Shown piece after piece: positions 51,450 through 59,936 of a DNA stretch of 64,000 nucleotides; the stretch's first letter is position 1; the number at the start of each line of letters is the position of its first letter. The notes below the pieces were generated by a model that made no database searches, had not been told where the DNA came from, and worked only from the letters and a program-made list of their open reading frames with translations. This stretch comes from Actinosynnema sp042752395 (GTDB taxonomy: Bacteria; Actinomycetota; Actinomycetes; Mycobacteriales; Pseudonocardiaceae), in the NCBI RefSeq assembly GCF_042752395.1, contig NZ_JBHYXZ010000029.1, forward strand, positions 1-64,000, given 5' to 3'. Both the position numbers and the translations under genes were made by a program.

Positions 51450-53579
51450 GTGGCACGTCCGACCCGCACCGTGGTGGACGACCCGCTCTCGTCACCGGGC
51501 CAGCCCGCGCTGCGCTGGATCACGTGGTTGACGGAGGGCTACTCCTGGATCACGTGCGTCGCCTTCGGGCTCCAGCTGTACTTCGTCGGCGTCGGACCCG
51601 GCCGCCTGGTGCTCGCCGCCCTGGTGCCCCTGATCGTGGCGTCGTGGTGGCTGCGGCCGAAGCGGGACAGCTGGCTCGTCGCGCTGGCGGAGTGCGCGAT
51701 CGCCCACGGCGCGGTGTTCGTGCTGCCCAACCCGCAGCCCGTCATCGGCTTCCTGTTCGCGGTGACGGTGCGGCGGGCGCTGCGCGGGGACAGCGAGGCG
51801 TTCCCGCTGCGCGCGGTGCCGGCGCTGCTGGGGTACCTCACCGGCTTCGCGGTGTGGATCACGGTCACGCCGGTGGCCGTGACGGGTCCGCTCATCACGT
51901 CCGTCGTGATGCCGTTGGTGGGCCTGGCGGTCGCCGCGATGGCGTTGCACGAGACGACCCGCTCGGCGCGGTTGGTGGAGGACGCCCACCGCACCGTCGA
52001 GGCCGTGGTGCGGGCCAGCCCGGTGGGCCTGGTGCTGGTCGACGCCGAGGGCGCGCCCCGGCTGCACAACGACCGGGCGCGCGAGCTGCTGGCGTGGCCC
52101 GCGGCGGAGCCGGGACGCGTGCCGTGCCCGCACGGGCCGGACATCACCGACTGCGCGCGCGGCTGCCGCTCGGCCGACGAGGCGGTGGAGGTGCCCGTGA
52201 CGCGCGCGGACGGGTCGACCGGGGTGCTGGCGGTGCACGCCGTGCCGGTCGAGCACGTCTCCGAGCGGCACACCCTGGTCACCGCGCTGGACGTGAGCAA
52301 GCGCCGTGAGCTGGAGGACGCGCTGCGCACCCGGGCCGAGCGGGACGAGCTGACCGGGCTCGCCGGGCGCGCCCACTTCCTGCACCTGGTGGACGAGGCG
52401 TTGCGGGCCGGCGAGGCGGTCGGTCTCCTGGTGATCGACCTCGACGGGTTCAAGGAGGTCAACGACGCCGAGGGCCACGAGGCGGGCGACTGGTACCTGG
52501 TGTCGGCGGCGGAGCGGATCAGCCGGGCCGTGGGACCGGTCGCCACCGGCGCGCGGCTGGGCGGCGACGAGTTCGCCGTGCTCGCCCCCGGCCACGACGT
52601 GCGCGAGTCGGCGCGGCTGGCCACCCGCATCCTGTCGGAGCTGGCCCGGCCGCTGGCCGGGCTGGGCCACGAGACCGTGATCCGGGCCAGCGTCGGCATC
52701 GCCGTGTCGTCCCCCGGGGTCGGCACGGCGGAGCTGCTGCGCGACGCGGACACCGCGATGTACGTGGCCAAGCGGGAGGGCGGCGGCCGGATCCGGCTGT
52801 TCCGGCCGGAGATGGGCGAGCGGGTGCTGGCCCGGCAGCGCGACAAGGCCGACCTGCGCACGGCCGTGACCGACGGGCAGCTGGTCCTGCACTACCAACC
52901 CATCGTGGACCTGGCGACGTCCACGACGGCGGGCGCGGAGGCGCTGGTGCGGTGGCAGCGGCCGGGGCACGGGCTGCTCGGGCCCGGCGAGTTCATCGAG
53001 CTGGCCGAGGAGACCGGGCTGATCGTGCCGCTGGGCAACAAGGTGCTGGCCGGCGCGTGCGAGCAGGCGATGCGGTGGCACCAGCAGGGCCGGGCGATCG
53101 GCGTGACGGTGAACGTGTCCACCCGGCAGCTGTCCGCGCCCGCGTTCCTGCCGTCGCTGGACCGGGTGCTGAAGACGACCGGCCTGCCGCCGCAGCGGCT
53201 GACCATCGAGGTGACGGAGTCGGTGTGGGCCGACGGCGCGGCGATGCGCGGGCTGATGGACGTGCGGGAGACCGGGGTGCGGGTCGCGCTGGACGACTTC
53301 GGCACGGGCTACTCGTCCCTGAGCTACCTCCAGCGCTACCCGTTCGACGTGGTCAAGATCGACCGCTCGTTCACCGCCGCCCTCTCCGACACCGGCCGCA
53401 CCGCGGGCGTCGTGCGGTGCATCATCGACCTGGCCGACGTCCTGGGCGCGCACACCGTCGCCGAGGGCATCGAGACCCAGGCCCAGGCCGACTGGCTGCG
53501 CAACGCCGGCTGCGCCTACGCCCAGGGCTACCTCTTCGGCCGCCCCGCCCTGCCCGAGCACTGGCCCCCGACCTCGTGA
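51450..53579 (+). CDS. Membrane PAS-GGDEF-EAL cyclic-di-GMP protein
   Basis: 709 residues. About five membrane helices (30-165), a PAS-like domain (about 180-285), GGDEF with an intact GGDEF signature (371-375) and EAL with an intact EAL box (497-499), plus DDFGTGYSS and later EGIET. Both synthesis and hydrolysis of cyclic-di-GMP are possible. The PAS region has three close cysteines, Cys226, Cys235 and Cys239 (CPHGPDITDCARGC), which may bind metal or sense redox. GTG start behind TTGGGGGTAACG. Confidence 0.92.
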   Translation: MARPTRTVVDDPLSSPGQPALRWITWLTEGYSWITCVAFGLQLYFVGVGPGRLVLAALVPLIVASWWLRPKRDSWLVALAECAIAHGAVFVLPNPQPVIGFLFAVTVRRALRGDSEAFPLRAVPALLGYLTGFAVWITVTPVAVTGPLITSVVMPLVGLAVAAMALHETTRSARLVEDAHRTVEAVVRASPVGLVLVDAEGAPRLHNDRARELLAWPAAEPGRVPCPHGPDITDCARGCRSADEAVEVPVTRADGSTGVLAVHAVPVEHVSERHTLVTALDVSKRRELEDALRTRAERDELTGLAGRAHFLHLVDEALRAGEAVGLLVIDLDGFKEVNDAEGHEAGDWYLVSAAERISRAVGPVATGARLGGDEFAVLAPGHDVRESARLATRILSELARPLAGLGHETVIRASVGIAVSSPGVGTAELLRDADTAMYVAKREGGGRIRLFRPEMGERVLARQRDKADLRTAVTDGQLVLHYQPIVDLATSTTAGAEALVRWQRPGHGLLGPGEFIELAEETGLIVPLGNKVLAGACEQAMRWHQQGRAIGVTVNVSTRQLSAPAFLPSLDRVLKTTGLPPQRLTIEVTESVWADGAAMRGLMDVRETGVRVALDDFGTGYSSLSYLQRYPFDVVKIDRSFTAALSDTGRTAGVVRCIIDLADVLGAHTVAEGIETQAQADWLRNAGCAYAQGYLFGRPALPEHWPPTS

Positions 53580-53668
53580 GTCCAACGTTCACAACGCGAG
53601 AGTCCAACGCCCAGCGCGCGAGAGTCCAACGTTCGCAACGCGAGAGTCCGACGTTCACGCACCCTGAG
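53579..53668. repeat. Tandem 22-bp repeats after the GGDEF-EAL gene
   Basis: Three consecutive 22-bp units start with AGTCCAACG and end with GCGAG (53579-53600, 53601-53622, 53623-53644), with a fourth diverged copy to about 53668. The first copy begins inside the stop codon of the GGDEF-EAL gene. There are no spacers, so this is not a CRISPR array. Confidence 0.8.
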
Positions 53669-53744
53669 TTGAACACTCGCGGACGCCTGTCGTGCCTACC
53701 GCTCGGGTACCGCGTTGGCGGATCCACGACGGCCGGTGCCCCGG

Positions 53745-54602
53745 TCAGGCGGCCTGGCGCTCGTGGACGGTCGCCCAGCGGGCCAACACCGCGCGCGACT
53801 CCTCGACGCCGAGCGCGAGCCTGTCGAGCCGGCGCAGCTTCTCCCGGTACGCCTCCACGATCGGGCGGTCGTCGTGGAACACGGTCGCGGCGTCGGTCTC
53901 CACGTACACCACCGGCGTGACCGGGTCCTCGAACGTCAACAGGGTCGCGGGCAGGCGCAGCGCCGGGTGCAGGGCACGCGTTCGGGGGACGACGCGGACG
54001 CGGGTGTCGTGCCAACCGGACACCAGGATCAGGTGCAACATCTGCTCGTGCATGACCTGCGGCGTGCCGACGGGCAGTTGCAGCGCGACCTCGTGCACGT
54101 AGAACGTGGACTCCGGTCGCCGCATTTGCCGTTGGCGGCGCATCCGGGCCTGAGCGGTCTCCGCGCTGCCGGTCAGAGCCAGGGCGTAGTCCTCGGTCTG
54201 CAACAGAGCCGGGACGACCACCGGCTCGTACGCGGTGACGGTGCGGGCGATCGACTCGTGCACCGACAACGCCACCAACTCGTCCGGCGCTCCGTCGTGC
54301 CGACGCAGGAAACTGCCGGTGTCCGACTCGGCCGCGACCGCGACGATCCGCTCACGGGTCGCCCTGTCCGTCCCGTACCGCCCCAACAACGTGGCGATGT
54401 CCACCACGCTCGTCCCACGACTGCCCGTCTCCAGCTTGGACAGCTTGCCCAACGACCACTCCATCGCCTCCGCCGTCTGGCCCGACGACATCCCCGTCCG
54501 CCGACGGGCAAGGCGCAACTCCGCCCCCAACTCCCGGCTGTGCGCACTGCTCGACCGGACGGGCGGCCGCTTCTCCTCGACGTTCACGATCTCCTCAATC
54601 AC
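53745..54602 (-). CDS. XRE/DUF5753 (Scr1-type) transcriptional regulator
   Basis: 285 residues, GTG start. A helix-turn-helix at about 25-75 (LGAELRLARRRTGMSSGQTAEAMEW) is followed by the DUF5753 domain (AYEPVVVPALLQTEDYA, VGTPQVMHEQMLHLI). These regulators usually sit next to a small DUF397 gene in a toxin-antitoxin-like pair. I see none here: the downstream 165 bp are mostly tandem repeats. Confidence 0.88.
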   Translation of the reverse strand: MIEEIVNVEEKRPPVRSSSAHSRELGAELRLARRRTGMSSGQTAEAMEWSLGKLSKLETGSRGTSVVDIATLLGRYGTDRATRERIVAVAAESDTGSFLRRHDGAPDELVALSVHESIARTVTAYEPVVVPALLQTEDYALALTGSAETAQARMRRQRQMRRPESTFYVHEVALQLPVGTPQVMHEQMLHLILVSGWHDTRVRVVPRTRALHPALRLPATLLTFEDPVTPVVYVETDAATVFHDDRPIVEAYREKLRRLDRLALGVEESRAVLARWATVHERQAA

Positions 54603-54721
54603 AGTGGTACGGCGCGATCGACAGGAGACACCAGCCTTCCCATGGGCAGGGAATCGGCAGGTGCAACACGACAGATTCTCCCGTCGTCAGACGGGTAGAT
54701 CTTCGTGAAAGGGCAGCTCTA

Positions 54722-54748
54722 GGTAGTACCACAAGGCGTGGTACTACC
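54722..54748. promoter_or_regulatory. Perfect 11-bp inverted repeat between two regulator genes
   Basis: GGTAGTACCAC (54722-54732) and GTGGTACTACC (54738-54748) flank 5 bp. It lies 18 bp after the TPR regulator stop and 120 bp before the DUF5753 regulator start. It is AT-rich for this genome. It could be a terminator or an operator for the latter gene. Confidence 0.55.
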
Positions 54749-54765
54749 CGATCGAACGAACACCA

Positions 54766-55977
54766 CTACGTAGCGGTGACGCCGAGCCGCCGTGCGAGGC
54801 TCCTCAAGGTCGAGTCGTGATCGCGCCGTACCAACTCGGCGGCCACCTGCCGCGGCAGCGTCTGGTACTTGATCCACGCCGGAGCCATCTGCTCGACGGT
54901 GAGCAAGGCGTCGCGCGCCCGCTGAACCTGCCCCGTGTGCGCCAGTGCGAACGCCACGTCCGTCAGGTGCCGTGCTCGTGCCGCCAGCGGCAACGCGGCG
55001 TCCCGCGACATTTCCTCCGCCAACTCGACGGCCTGCCCGTATTCCTCGGTCACCACTGCCACGTCGACCCGCTGCATGGTCACCTGCGCAGGCCCGAAAG
55101 GGCTCTCGTAATCGGTCCGGTCCACGCCGTTTCGGTCGGCCATCACCGCTGCCTCGTCCAGCAGTTCGCGCGCCCGAATGCCGTTGCCGTCCCGACCCGC
55201 CGAGGTCGCCCCCGAGAGCAGTAGCGATCCGTACACCGACAGATGCCCGGGTGACACGCCCTGTCCGGGCTCGATCGCTTCCGCCGCCTTCACCGCCACC
55301 CGCTCAGCTTCGCCATAGCGCCCCTGCACCAACAGCTGCCAAGCCACAGAACCACGCAGCACCGCGTCCAGCAACGCGTCGGCCCCACCCCTCGCCGCGT
55401 CCAGGGCGTGTCGGATCGCCAACCATGCTGCCTCTTGCTGCCCAAGGTGAACCAACGAGCACGCCGCCAGCCAGTAGCCGCGGGCCAGTGATTCCGACGC
55501 ACCGGCCTGGTCCTGCCTCGGTGCCGCGTGGGCGGTCGCCCGGAGCTGCAGCAGTGCGGACGGCAGAAGCGCGGTCAACATGTCGTAGCGGCCCGACCAG
55601 TACAGGCCCCACCCGTACTCCACCAGTCGGCGCGCCTCCCGGGTCTCGAGCGCATCGCCGTCGAGCACGGGTTCGCCGAGCAGGTCATCGACCGGGGTCA
55701 ACGCCCGCCGGATGGCCATGACGCCGGTCTCCGGCGTGCCGGGGATGTTCGTGGTCTTGCCCAGCAACGTCCCCGGGTCGGTGTCGAGGGCGCGGGCAAG
55801 CCTGTGCAGGGTCGAGATCGACGCGGTGAGCCGTTGTTCCTGTTCGAGCGCCCGAACCAGGGAGAGGGACACACCGGACCGCTCCGCCAACTCCCGCTGG
55901 GTCATCGTGTCGCCGCGCAACCGCCTGATGCGGGCACCGATGGACGACTGGTCCACGAGGGCACCACCCATCTTCAC
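54766..55977 (-). CDS. XRE regulator with TPR-like helical repeats
   Basis: 403 residues. The helix-turn-helix at about 12-65 (IGARIRRLRGDTMTQRELAERSGVSLSLVRALEQ) is followed by an all-helical region of TPR-like repeats (LVHLGQQEAAWLAIRHALDAA, YGQAVELAEEM). Such proteins in actinomycetes commonly sense peptides or partner proteins. The target is unknown. It shows the same orientation as the DUF5753 regulator but is separated from it by a strong inverted repeat. Confidence 0.85.
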   Translation of the reverse strand: MKMGGALVDQSSIGARIRRLRGDTMTQRELAERSGVSLSLVRALEQEQRLTASISTLHRLARALDTDPGTLLGKTTNIPGTPETGVMAIRRALTPVDDLLGEPVLDGDALETREARRLVEYGWGLYWSGRYDMLTALLPSALLQLRATAHAAPRQDQAGASESLARGYWLAACSLVHLGQQEAAWLAIRHALDAARGGADALLDAVLRGSVAWQLLVQGRYGEAERVAVKAAEAIEPGQGVSPGHLSVYGSLLLSGATSAGRDGNGIRARELLDEAAVMADRNGVDRTDYESPFGPAQVTMQRVDVAVVTEEYGQAVELAEEMSRDAALPLAARARHLTDVAFALAHTGQVQRARDALLTVEQMAPAWIKYQTLPRQVAAELVRRDHDSTLRSLARRLGVTAT

Positions 55978-56232
55978 TATGGATCCTTGCCGTCATCCAG
56001 CGATCCATCGTCGTCGATGAAGCTTTGACCAGCGTACTCCGAGCCCCCGGTGCCGATTCGATCATGGGCGTGCCGGAAGCGGCCCCGCCGACGGCACGGG
56101 ACCCGGGCTCCACCGCCGGCTGCCGGGTGTCGAACGCTCGGGGTCCCGCGTTGAACGGATCGGGGTGCCTGAACGTAGAACCCGGTGGTCCTGGAGGTTC
56201 GACGCGCGGGACGCGGAGGTTCGACACGCGGG

Positions 56233-56889
56233 TCAGGGGGTGGTGGGCAGGGTGTTCCAGAACATCAGCTCGTAGGCGTGCAGCAGGTGGGCGGAGGGCA
56301 GGGCGGCGGTCGGGGTCCAGCCCGTGGCGAGGACTTCGTCCAGCGCGCGCAGGCCCAGGGCGTCCAACTCGGGCGCGGGTTCGGCGAAGAAGTCGAAGAA
56401 CGCGCACCCGGCGTCGTCGAAACCGTAGTGCTCGCGCAGCGCGGTGGCGATCGTCGCGCAATAGCCGCCCCATTCCGCGAAGTTCGCCAGAATCACGAGG
56501 AGCGCGTCGTGCGGATTGCCGTCCAACGCCAGCCTGGCCACGTACGACGGATATGCCTGGCACCCCGGCAACGGCCGGTAGGCGGCCACGTCCTGCGGGG
56601 TCAGGCCGCACGCCGCGGCGAAATCGGACAGTTTGGCCAACGCCAGGCCCTCGCCGCCGGCGACCGCCGCGAAGAACTCCCGCTGCGCCGGCCCGGTCGA
56701 CTGCGCGGCGAAGGTGAGGAACGCTCGCCAGTCGCTCCGCACGATCCGGTCCTCCTCGGCCGCCAGCGCCCGCAACGCGCCCATCGGAGCCCCTCCGGAC
56801 GCGATCAGCGGCACCAGCCGGTTCGTCCCGCCCCCGGCCTGCACCTCCGCCCGCACGCGCGCCAGCAGGGCCTTCGCGTCCTCCGCCAT
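56233..56889 (-). CDS. TenA/PqqC-like helical protein
   Basis: 218 residues, ATG at 56889 behind GGGGGAAC. All-helical with the haem-oxygenase-like layout of TenA/THI-4/PqqC proteins (LTFAAQSTGPAQREFFAAVAGGEGLALAKLSDFAAACGL, ILANFAEWGGYCATIATAL). TenA proteins hydrolyse thiamin degradation products, but no thiamin gene is nearby and the catalytic cysteine is not certain, so I give the fold only. Confidence 0.75.
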   Translation of the reverse strand: MAEDAKALLARVRAEVQAGGGTNRLVPLIASGGAPMGALRALAAEEDRIVRSDWRAFLTFAAQSTGPAQREFFAAVAGGEGLALAKLSDFAAACGLTPQDVAAYRPLPGCQAYPSYVARLALDGNPHDALLVILANFAEWGGYCATIATALREHYGFDDAGCAFFDFFAEPAPELDALGLRALDEVLATGWTPTAALPSAHLLHAYELMFWNTLPTTP

Positions 56890-57079
56890 CGTTCCCCCGT
56901 TCCACCGGCCCGGTCCGCCCGCCACGGGCGAATAGCCACTGTAGAGAACTTGCCGACTCCGCACACTTGCGGTTGGGTGATGAAGACTCGGCAACGGGGG
57001 ATTGACGTGGCCCCTGTTTGCGGGTCTCATGACCCCGCCTTGTCGCACGTCAGCATCGCCTCAGTAGGGAGAGCCCGGT

Positions 57080-59209
57080 TTGCGTGTCGCCGGAGTCACC
57101 TCGGTCGAAAACCGCGGAATCCCGATCGGAAAACAACATCAGCCGTGGATGGGTTACCTGGCTATCGGCCTGGTGCTGGTCGTCGCCTACTACACCGTGC
57201 CGATCTTCGTGGGCACGATCCCGCTGCGGGTGGTCATTTACTGCGCGGTGAGCACGTCCGCCGCCCTCGCCCTGTGGTGGGGCGTGCGGCGCAACCGGCC
57301 CGACCCGGCCCGGCCGTGGATCGTGCTCGCGGTGTCGCAGCTCGTCGCCGCCCTGGCCGACACCACGTTCTACGCCTCCCACTACGTGCTGCGCGAGACG
57401 TCCTACCCGTCCGTCGCCGACATCTTCTACCTCGGCCACTACCCGCTCGTGGTCGTCGGCCTGCTCATGCTGATCCGGCAGCGCCGCGCCGAGCGCGACC
57501 TGCCCAGCCTGCTCGACGCGGCGTCGCTCACCGTGGTCGCGGGCCTGCTGTCGTGGGTGTTCGTGATCGGCCCGCAGACCCGCCTCGGCACGCCGCTGCT
57601 GGTCGAGGTGGTGTCGCTGGCCTACCCGGTGATGGACCTGGTGCTGCTGCTGGTGGCGCTGCGGCTGATGTTCGGCGACGGGCGGCGCGACCTGTCGTTC
57701 CACCTGCTCGTCTTCTGGCTGGCCGCGACCCTCACCGCGGACACGCTCTACGTGCTGCAACGCCTCGACGTGACCTACCAGGCGGGCAACTTCCTGGACG
57801 CGATCTGGCTGGTCGGCAACGTGGCGCTGGGCGCGTCCGCGCTGCACCCGTCGATGGCCCGGCTGGCGCAGGCGGTCGAGCCGCCCGCGCTGCGGCTGAG
57901 CTGGCCCCGGCTCGCGCTGCTCGCCGCGGGCGCGTTGATCGGACCGCTGGTGCTGCTCGTGCAGCACGCCCAGGGCGAGCGCCGGGACGTGCCGGTGATC
58001 GCGGCGGGCTGCGCGGTGCTGTTCGCGCTGACCGCGCTGCGCCTCGCGGGCCTGGTGGTGGACCAGCGCCGGATCGCCATCACCGACGGCCTCACCCGGC
58101 TGCGCAGCCGCCGCTACTTCGAGGCGTGCCTGGCCGACGAGGTGGCGCGGGCCAAGCGCGCCGGCAGCCCGCTCGGCGTGGTGCTGCTGGACGTGGACCG
58201 GTTCAAACCGATCAACGACCGGTACGGGCACCCGGCGGGCGACCGGGTGCTGGTCGAGGTCGCCAACCGGCTGCGCGCGGTCGCGGGGGAGGGCCGGGTC
58301 CTCGCCCGGTACGGCGGCGAGGAGTTCGCGCTGATCGCGACCGGGGCGGACGCGGAGAACCTGACCCGCCTCGCGGAACGGCTGCGGCACGGCGTGTCCC
58401 ACCACCCGATCGCCGTGAGCGGCCGCCGTTCGGTGACGGTTACGCTCTCCGCCGGCACCGCCGCGCTCACGCCCGACCACGGCAGCGCGACCGCGTTGGT
58501 GTCCGCCGCCGACCGCGCGCTGTACCTGGCCAAGGACCTGGGCCGGGACCGGGCGGTCGCCGGTGGCACATCGCTCACCGAACACCGGGAGGACGTCGCG
58601 GTGGACTACCTGAACCAGGTCGCGGACCTGGTGGACCTGCGCGTGGCGAGCCCCGGTCGCAGCCTGGCGATCGCCGAGTGGGCGCGGACCGTCGCCGAGC
58701 ACCTCAAGCGCGGCCCGGCCGAGGTCCGCAACGCCCACCGCGCCGGCCGGCTGCTCGACGTGGGCATGATCGTGCTGCCCGACGACCTGCTCACCGAGTC
58801 CGGCCCGCTCACCGACCAGCAGTGGCACCTGCTGCACGAGCACCCCGACAGCGGGGCCCGGATGGTGAGCGTGCTGCCCGACCACGGCGAGGTCGCCGAG
58901 GTGATCCGCCAGCACCACGAGCGGTGGGACGGCGCGGGCTACCCGAACGGCCTGACCCGCGACTCCATCCGGATCGAGGCGCGGATCCTGTCCGTGTGCG
59001 ACGCGTGGGCCGCGATGCGCGCCGACCGGCCGCACCGGCGGGCGCTCACGCACGAGCAGGCCGTGCGCGAGCTGCGGGCGGGCCGCGGCGCGCGGTTCGA
59101 CCCGGCGCTCGTGGACGTGTTCCTGGAGCTGCTGGAGGCCGGTGTCGTCGGCGACCTGACCGCCGGACCCGCCGCCGCGGTGTCGCGTGAGGACAGCCGC
59201 CTATCCTGA
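57080..59209 (+). CDS. Membrane GGDEF protein with degenerate HD-GYP domain
   Basis: 709 residues, TTG start with SD AGGGAGA. About eight to ten membrane helices (25-345) precede a GGDEF domain with active-type signature GGEEF (412-416; LDVDRFKPINDRYGHPAGD). The C-terminal 190 residues match an HD-GYP fold: HEHPDSGARM, HHERWDGAGYP (GYP at 620-622). Where HD should stand the protein has LD (LLDVGM, Asp560), so a metal-ligand histidine is missing. It likely makes cyclic-di-GMP and senses it through a non-hydrolysing domain. Confidence 0.9.
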   Translation: MRVAGVTSVENRGIPIGKQHQPWMGYLAIGLVLVVAYYTVPIFVGTIPLRVVIYCAVSTSAALALWWGVRRNRPDPARPWIVLAVSQLVAALADTTFYASHYVLRETSYPSVADIFYLGHYPLVVVGLLMLIRQRRAERDLPSLLDAASLTVVAGLLSWVFVIGPQTRLGTPLLVEVVSLAYPVMDLVLLLVALRLMFGDGRRDLSFHLLVFWLAATLTADTLYVLQRLDVTYQAGNFLDAIWLVGNVALGASALHPSMARLAQAVEPPALRLSWPRLALLAAGALIGPLVLLVQHAQGERRDVPVIAAGCAVLFALTALRLAGLVVDQRRIAITDGLTRLRSRRYFEACLADEVARAKRAGSPLGVVLLDVDRFKPINDRYGHPAGDRVLVEVANRLRAVAGEGRVLARYGGEEFALIATGADAENLTRLAERLRHGVSHHPIAVSGRRSVTVTLSAGTAALTPDHGSATALVSAADRALYLAKDLGRDRAVAGGTSLTEHREDVAVDYLNQVADLVDLRVASPGRSLAIAEWARTVAEHLKRGPAEVRNAHRAGRLLDVGMIVLPDDLLTESGPLTDQQWHLLHEHPDSGARMVSVLPDHGEVAEVIRQHHERWDGAGYPNGLTRDSIRIEARILSVCDAWAAMRADRPHRRALTHEQAVRELRAGRGARFDPALVDVFLELLEAGVVGDLTAGPAAAVSREDSRLS

Positions 59210-59213
59210 GGCC

Positions 59214-59672
59214 ATGTCGCGCCGCGCCCTGATCACGATGACGACCGACGAGGTGCGCGCGTTCCTGGAGGAGCGGCGCGTCGTCACGGTGGCCACGATC
59301 GGGCCGAACGGCAGGCCGCACCTCGTGCCGCTGTGGTACGTGGTGGAGGACGGCGAACCGGTCGGCTGGACGTACCGGGCGTCGCAGAAGGTGGCGAACC
59401 TGCGTCGCAGGCCCGAGGCGACGTTGCAGTTCGAGGCGGGGGAGACCTACGACCGGCTGCGCGGCGTGGTCATGGAGTGCGACGTGCGGCTGGTCGAGGA
59501 GCCGGCCGAGGTCGCCCGCATCGGCGCGGCGGTGGCGGCCCGGTACTCCGGCCACAGCGGTCCGGAGCTGGACGCGTTCGTGGCCGCGCAGGCGGCGAAG
59601 CGGGTGGGGCTGCGGTTCGCGCCGACCTCGGTCGTGTCCTGGGACCACCGCAAGCTGAGCGGCGCCTACTGA
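59214..59672 (+). CDS. PPOX-class (FMN/F420-binding) oxidoreductase fold protein
   Basis: 152 residues with the split-barrel pattern RRVVTVATIGPNGRPHLVPLWYVVEDG and YRASQKVANLRRRPEATLQFEAG. The family is pyridoxamine-phosphate-oxidase-like, and many actinobacterial members use F420. It follows the GGDEF gene by 4 bp, so it is co-transcribed. The substrate is unknown. Confidence 0.9.
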   Translation: MSRRALITMTTDEVRAFLEERRVVTVATIGPNGRPHLVPLWYVVEDGEPVGWTYRASQKVANLRRRPEATLQFEAGETYDRLRGVVMECDVRLVEEPAEVARIGAAVAARYSGHSGPELDAFVAAQAAKRVGLRFAPTSVVSWDHRKLSGAY

Positions 59673-59683
59673 CCGCAACCGAA

Positions 59684-59708
59684 CGCAAGCCGCAGCAAGC
59701 GGATTGCG
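59684..59708 (+). terminator. Probable terminator after the PPOX-type gene
   Basis: CGCAAGCCGC and GCGGATTGCG pair with one mismatch around a 5-nt loop, 11 bp after the stop. The remaining 230 bp to the next gene hold no visible gene. Confidence 0.5.
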
Positions 59709-59936
59709 ACGCCACGTCGTCCCGCGCGGCGACGATCCCCTGAACGTGCTGGCCATGTCCGTTGTCGGCGTGGTGAAACCGCTGCATGCAAGCTGGCGCC
59801 AACTCAGTCGTGTTTTTGCGTGAACTCGTAGACATCTTGCGGCGACTCGTCCGGGCTGCTTATGGTGTGCGCCACGCCACACCCCCGAGACTTCCCTGCC
59901 GCAGTTCGAGGTCCCGTCCAACGAAGGGCTGAACCC

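Noticed and set aside
53579..53668. Tandem repeats as a CRISPR array
   Set aside because: Units are contiguous without spacers, and no cas gene is present.
56025..56717. Plus-strand ORF opposite the TenA-like gene
   Set aside because: Arg/Pro-rich shadow frame; the minus-strand protein has a recognisable fold and an SD.
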